Assembly: GCA_963764685.1 (NCBI GenBank)
Contig: CAVXTT010000016.1
Coordinates: forward strand, 248,001-312,000
Source: CAVXTT01 sp963764685
GTDB lineage: Bacteria; Bacteroidota; Ignavibacteria; Ignavibacteriales; Ignavibacteriaceae
Direction: 5' to 3'
DNA: 64,000 nucleotides
In this document: positions 62,983-64,000 of the stretch, in pieces
Layout of the letters: each line of letters opens with the position of its first letter
Numbering within the stretch: the stretch's first letter is position 1
Position numbers and translations under genes: made by a program
The notes under the pieces: model-generated
Told to the model about the DNA's origin: nothing
What the model saw: the letters and a program-made list of their open reading frames with translations, nothing else
Databases searched by the model: none

Positions 62983-64000
62983 ATGAAAACATTTTGCAGC
63001 ATAATCGTTGTACTGACTTTTAACTTATGTTTTGCACAGGAGCAAAGGTTTATAATTGGTGCTGAACATGTAAGTGGTATGGCAGAGTATAATACAGGCT
63101 CTTTACCTCACTCACCAGGCTTTTGGAATAATGTTAAAGACTTTGGACTGAATTGGGTTGGACTAAAATATTTCCAGCAGTATTCTAATTTTGGTTATCA
63201 CTCAAAGCAAGCTATAATTAATGATATCTCTATGGCAGAAGATAGGAATATAGATGTATATCTATTTAATGGATTTTTAAATAAACCCGTTAGTCCGTGG
63301 AATTTGTATATCCCATGTAGATGGCTTTATCAAATTGAGTATGTTCTTTCTAATACTCTTAATGATTTTTATAATGTACCTACAGGTGAAGCGTTGTCTG
63401 ATAGACAAAATAATGTTTTGCCTCATTGGAATTTATTTTATCCACCTGAAGATCAACTAAATTATTTACATTTAGAAACTGGATTGCATAACAATGGTAT
63501 AATAGCAAGCGACCTAAGACAAAAAACTTTGCAGCCTGATGGCCTAAATTATTATTTAAAAGTAAGAATGCGTTTACCATCGGCAGTGACTTTTCCTAAC
63601 ACTGATGTGCTGACAGTACGCGTGCGGAAGGTTGGGGGTTCTACCTACGGCAGAACTATTAAAGCAAATGAATTTAATAATAATGATTGGAAAGAAATTC
63701 TTGTTACTTGTTTTTTTAAAATGCCAACTAACCCAGATGAATGTATACCAGATATAGACGAAACAGATGTGTATGAATTGATAGATTCCATAAGTACAAA
63801 TCAGCTACCAAATGCTATAATGAAAGAGGGTATATTAAGCACTGACTACGATATTGAAATTGAATGGCATGCAACCGGGTTCTCAGTCGACTTAGATTAT
63901 GTAGCTATTGACAATGAGGATGCAAATTTCATAATGCCACCCCAAGAGGGATTAGCGGATAGAATTGAAGATTTTGTTGAAACCTATAAAAATCATGGTG
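62983..64000 (+). CDS. Secreted protein of unknown function (partial, cut by window end)
   Basis: From ATG 62983 the frame stays open for 339 codons to the end of the window. Signal peptide KTFCSIIVVLTFNLCFAQEQ, then FIIGAEHVSGMAEYN and FGLNWVGLKYFQQYSNFGYH, suggestive of a glycoside-hydrolase-like TIM-barrel start, followed by a beta-rich part (NYYLKVRMRLPS, YDIEIEWHATGFSVDLDYVA) resembling a carbohydrate-binding module. I do not recognise the family. It starts 27 bases after the FG-GAP gene, with a GGGGTT region before the ATG. A sorting domain, if present, lies beyond the window. Confidence 0.7.
   Translation, partial: MKTFCSIIVVLTFNLCFAQEQRFIIGAEHVSGMAEYNTGSLPHSPGFWNNVKDFGLNWVGLKYFQQYSNFGYHSKQAIINDISMAEDRNIDVYLFNGFLNKPVSPWNLYIPCRWLYQIEYVLSNTLNDFYNVPTGEALSDRQNNVLPHWNLFYPPEDQLNYLHLETGLHNNGIIASDLRQKTLQPDGLNYYLKVRMRLPSAVTFPNTDVLTVRVRKVGGSTYGRTIKANEFNNNDWKEILVTCFFKMPTNPDECIPDIDETDVYELIDSISTNQLPNAIMKEGILSTDYDIEIEWHATGFSVDLDYVAIDNEDANFIMPPQEGLADRIEDFVETYKNHG

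Overview
The window looks like a chromosomal piece of a member of the Ignavibacteria/Bacteroidota group. I infer this from several secreted proteins that end in a type IX secretion (T9SS) type A sorting domain of the NYPNPFNPST...GVYFY...KKMILMK kind, from PorU and PorV homologues, from a TPR / outer-membrane barrel / HU-SPOR / ExbB-ExbD-TonB operon, and from the AT-rich base composition. No rRNA is present, so placement below phylum is inference.

Layout. 1-2.0 kb: an ECF sigma factor with a membrane-anchored partner, flanked on both sides by Spy/CpxP-like periplasmic proteins, which looks like an envelope-stress module. 2.7-4.4 kb: tRNA-Leu, a TPR protein, an octamer repeat element and a small barrel protein. 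4.9-12.7 kb: a tightly packed energy-transduction operon (986-aa TPR protein, barrel, HU-SPOR protein, ExbB, ExbD, TonB). 12.7-16.5 kb, minus strand: NHL-repeat protein, DUF2085, two small membrane proteins, a CDF metal transporter and a DedA protein. 17.3-25.5 kb: a run of T9SS cargo genes, one clearly decayed. 25.7-27.5 kb: tRNA-Gln, tRNA-Glu, a thioredoxin-like ferredoxin, endonuclease III and an HD-domain gene. 27.7-39.9 kb: PorU and PorV, followed by a metalloprotease-like protein that has lost its zinc motif and a MA-clan peptidase / propeller / barrel protein. 40.0-41.1 kb: a DUF421 gene fossil and a single-domain response regulator. 41.3-49.4 kb, minus strand: a surface-sugar locus with NeuB, a KdsC-like phosphatase, an SDR, a class III aminotransferase, a split transketolase, an SpsF-type cytidylyltransferase and a glycosyltransferase. 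49.6-58.8 kb: LD-carboxypeptidase, IspE, homocysteine S-methyltransferase, glycosyltransferases and DNA polymerase I. 58.8-61.3 kb: a gene-poor stretch of dispersed repeats holding an IS481-type element whose ends and 10-bp flanking direct repeats can be read exactly. 61.3-64 kb: two more secreted proteins, the second cut by the window end.

Two patterns run across the window. First, short tandem repeats with 8- or 11-bp units occur at four intergenic loci; at three of them a second array in inverted orientation faces the first, so the locus can fold into a long hairpin although the unit sequence differs from locus to locus. Second, genes between about 27 and 56 kb carry many reading-frame breaks, most of them the gain of one base, while genes outside that interval are almost all intact. 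This is more likely uneven consensus quality than biology, but a few genes (17.3 kb and 40.0 kb) look truly decayed.

The most promising candidate for new biochemistry is the 41.3-49.4 kb locus, which has the late enzymes of an ulosonic-acid pathway (NeuB, phosphatase, cytidylyltransferase) but, in place of the usual UDP-HexNAc enzymes, a two-gene transketolase, a glutamate-semialdehyde-aminomutase-like aminotransferase and an SDR.
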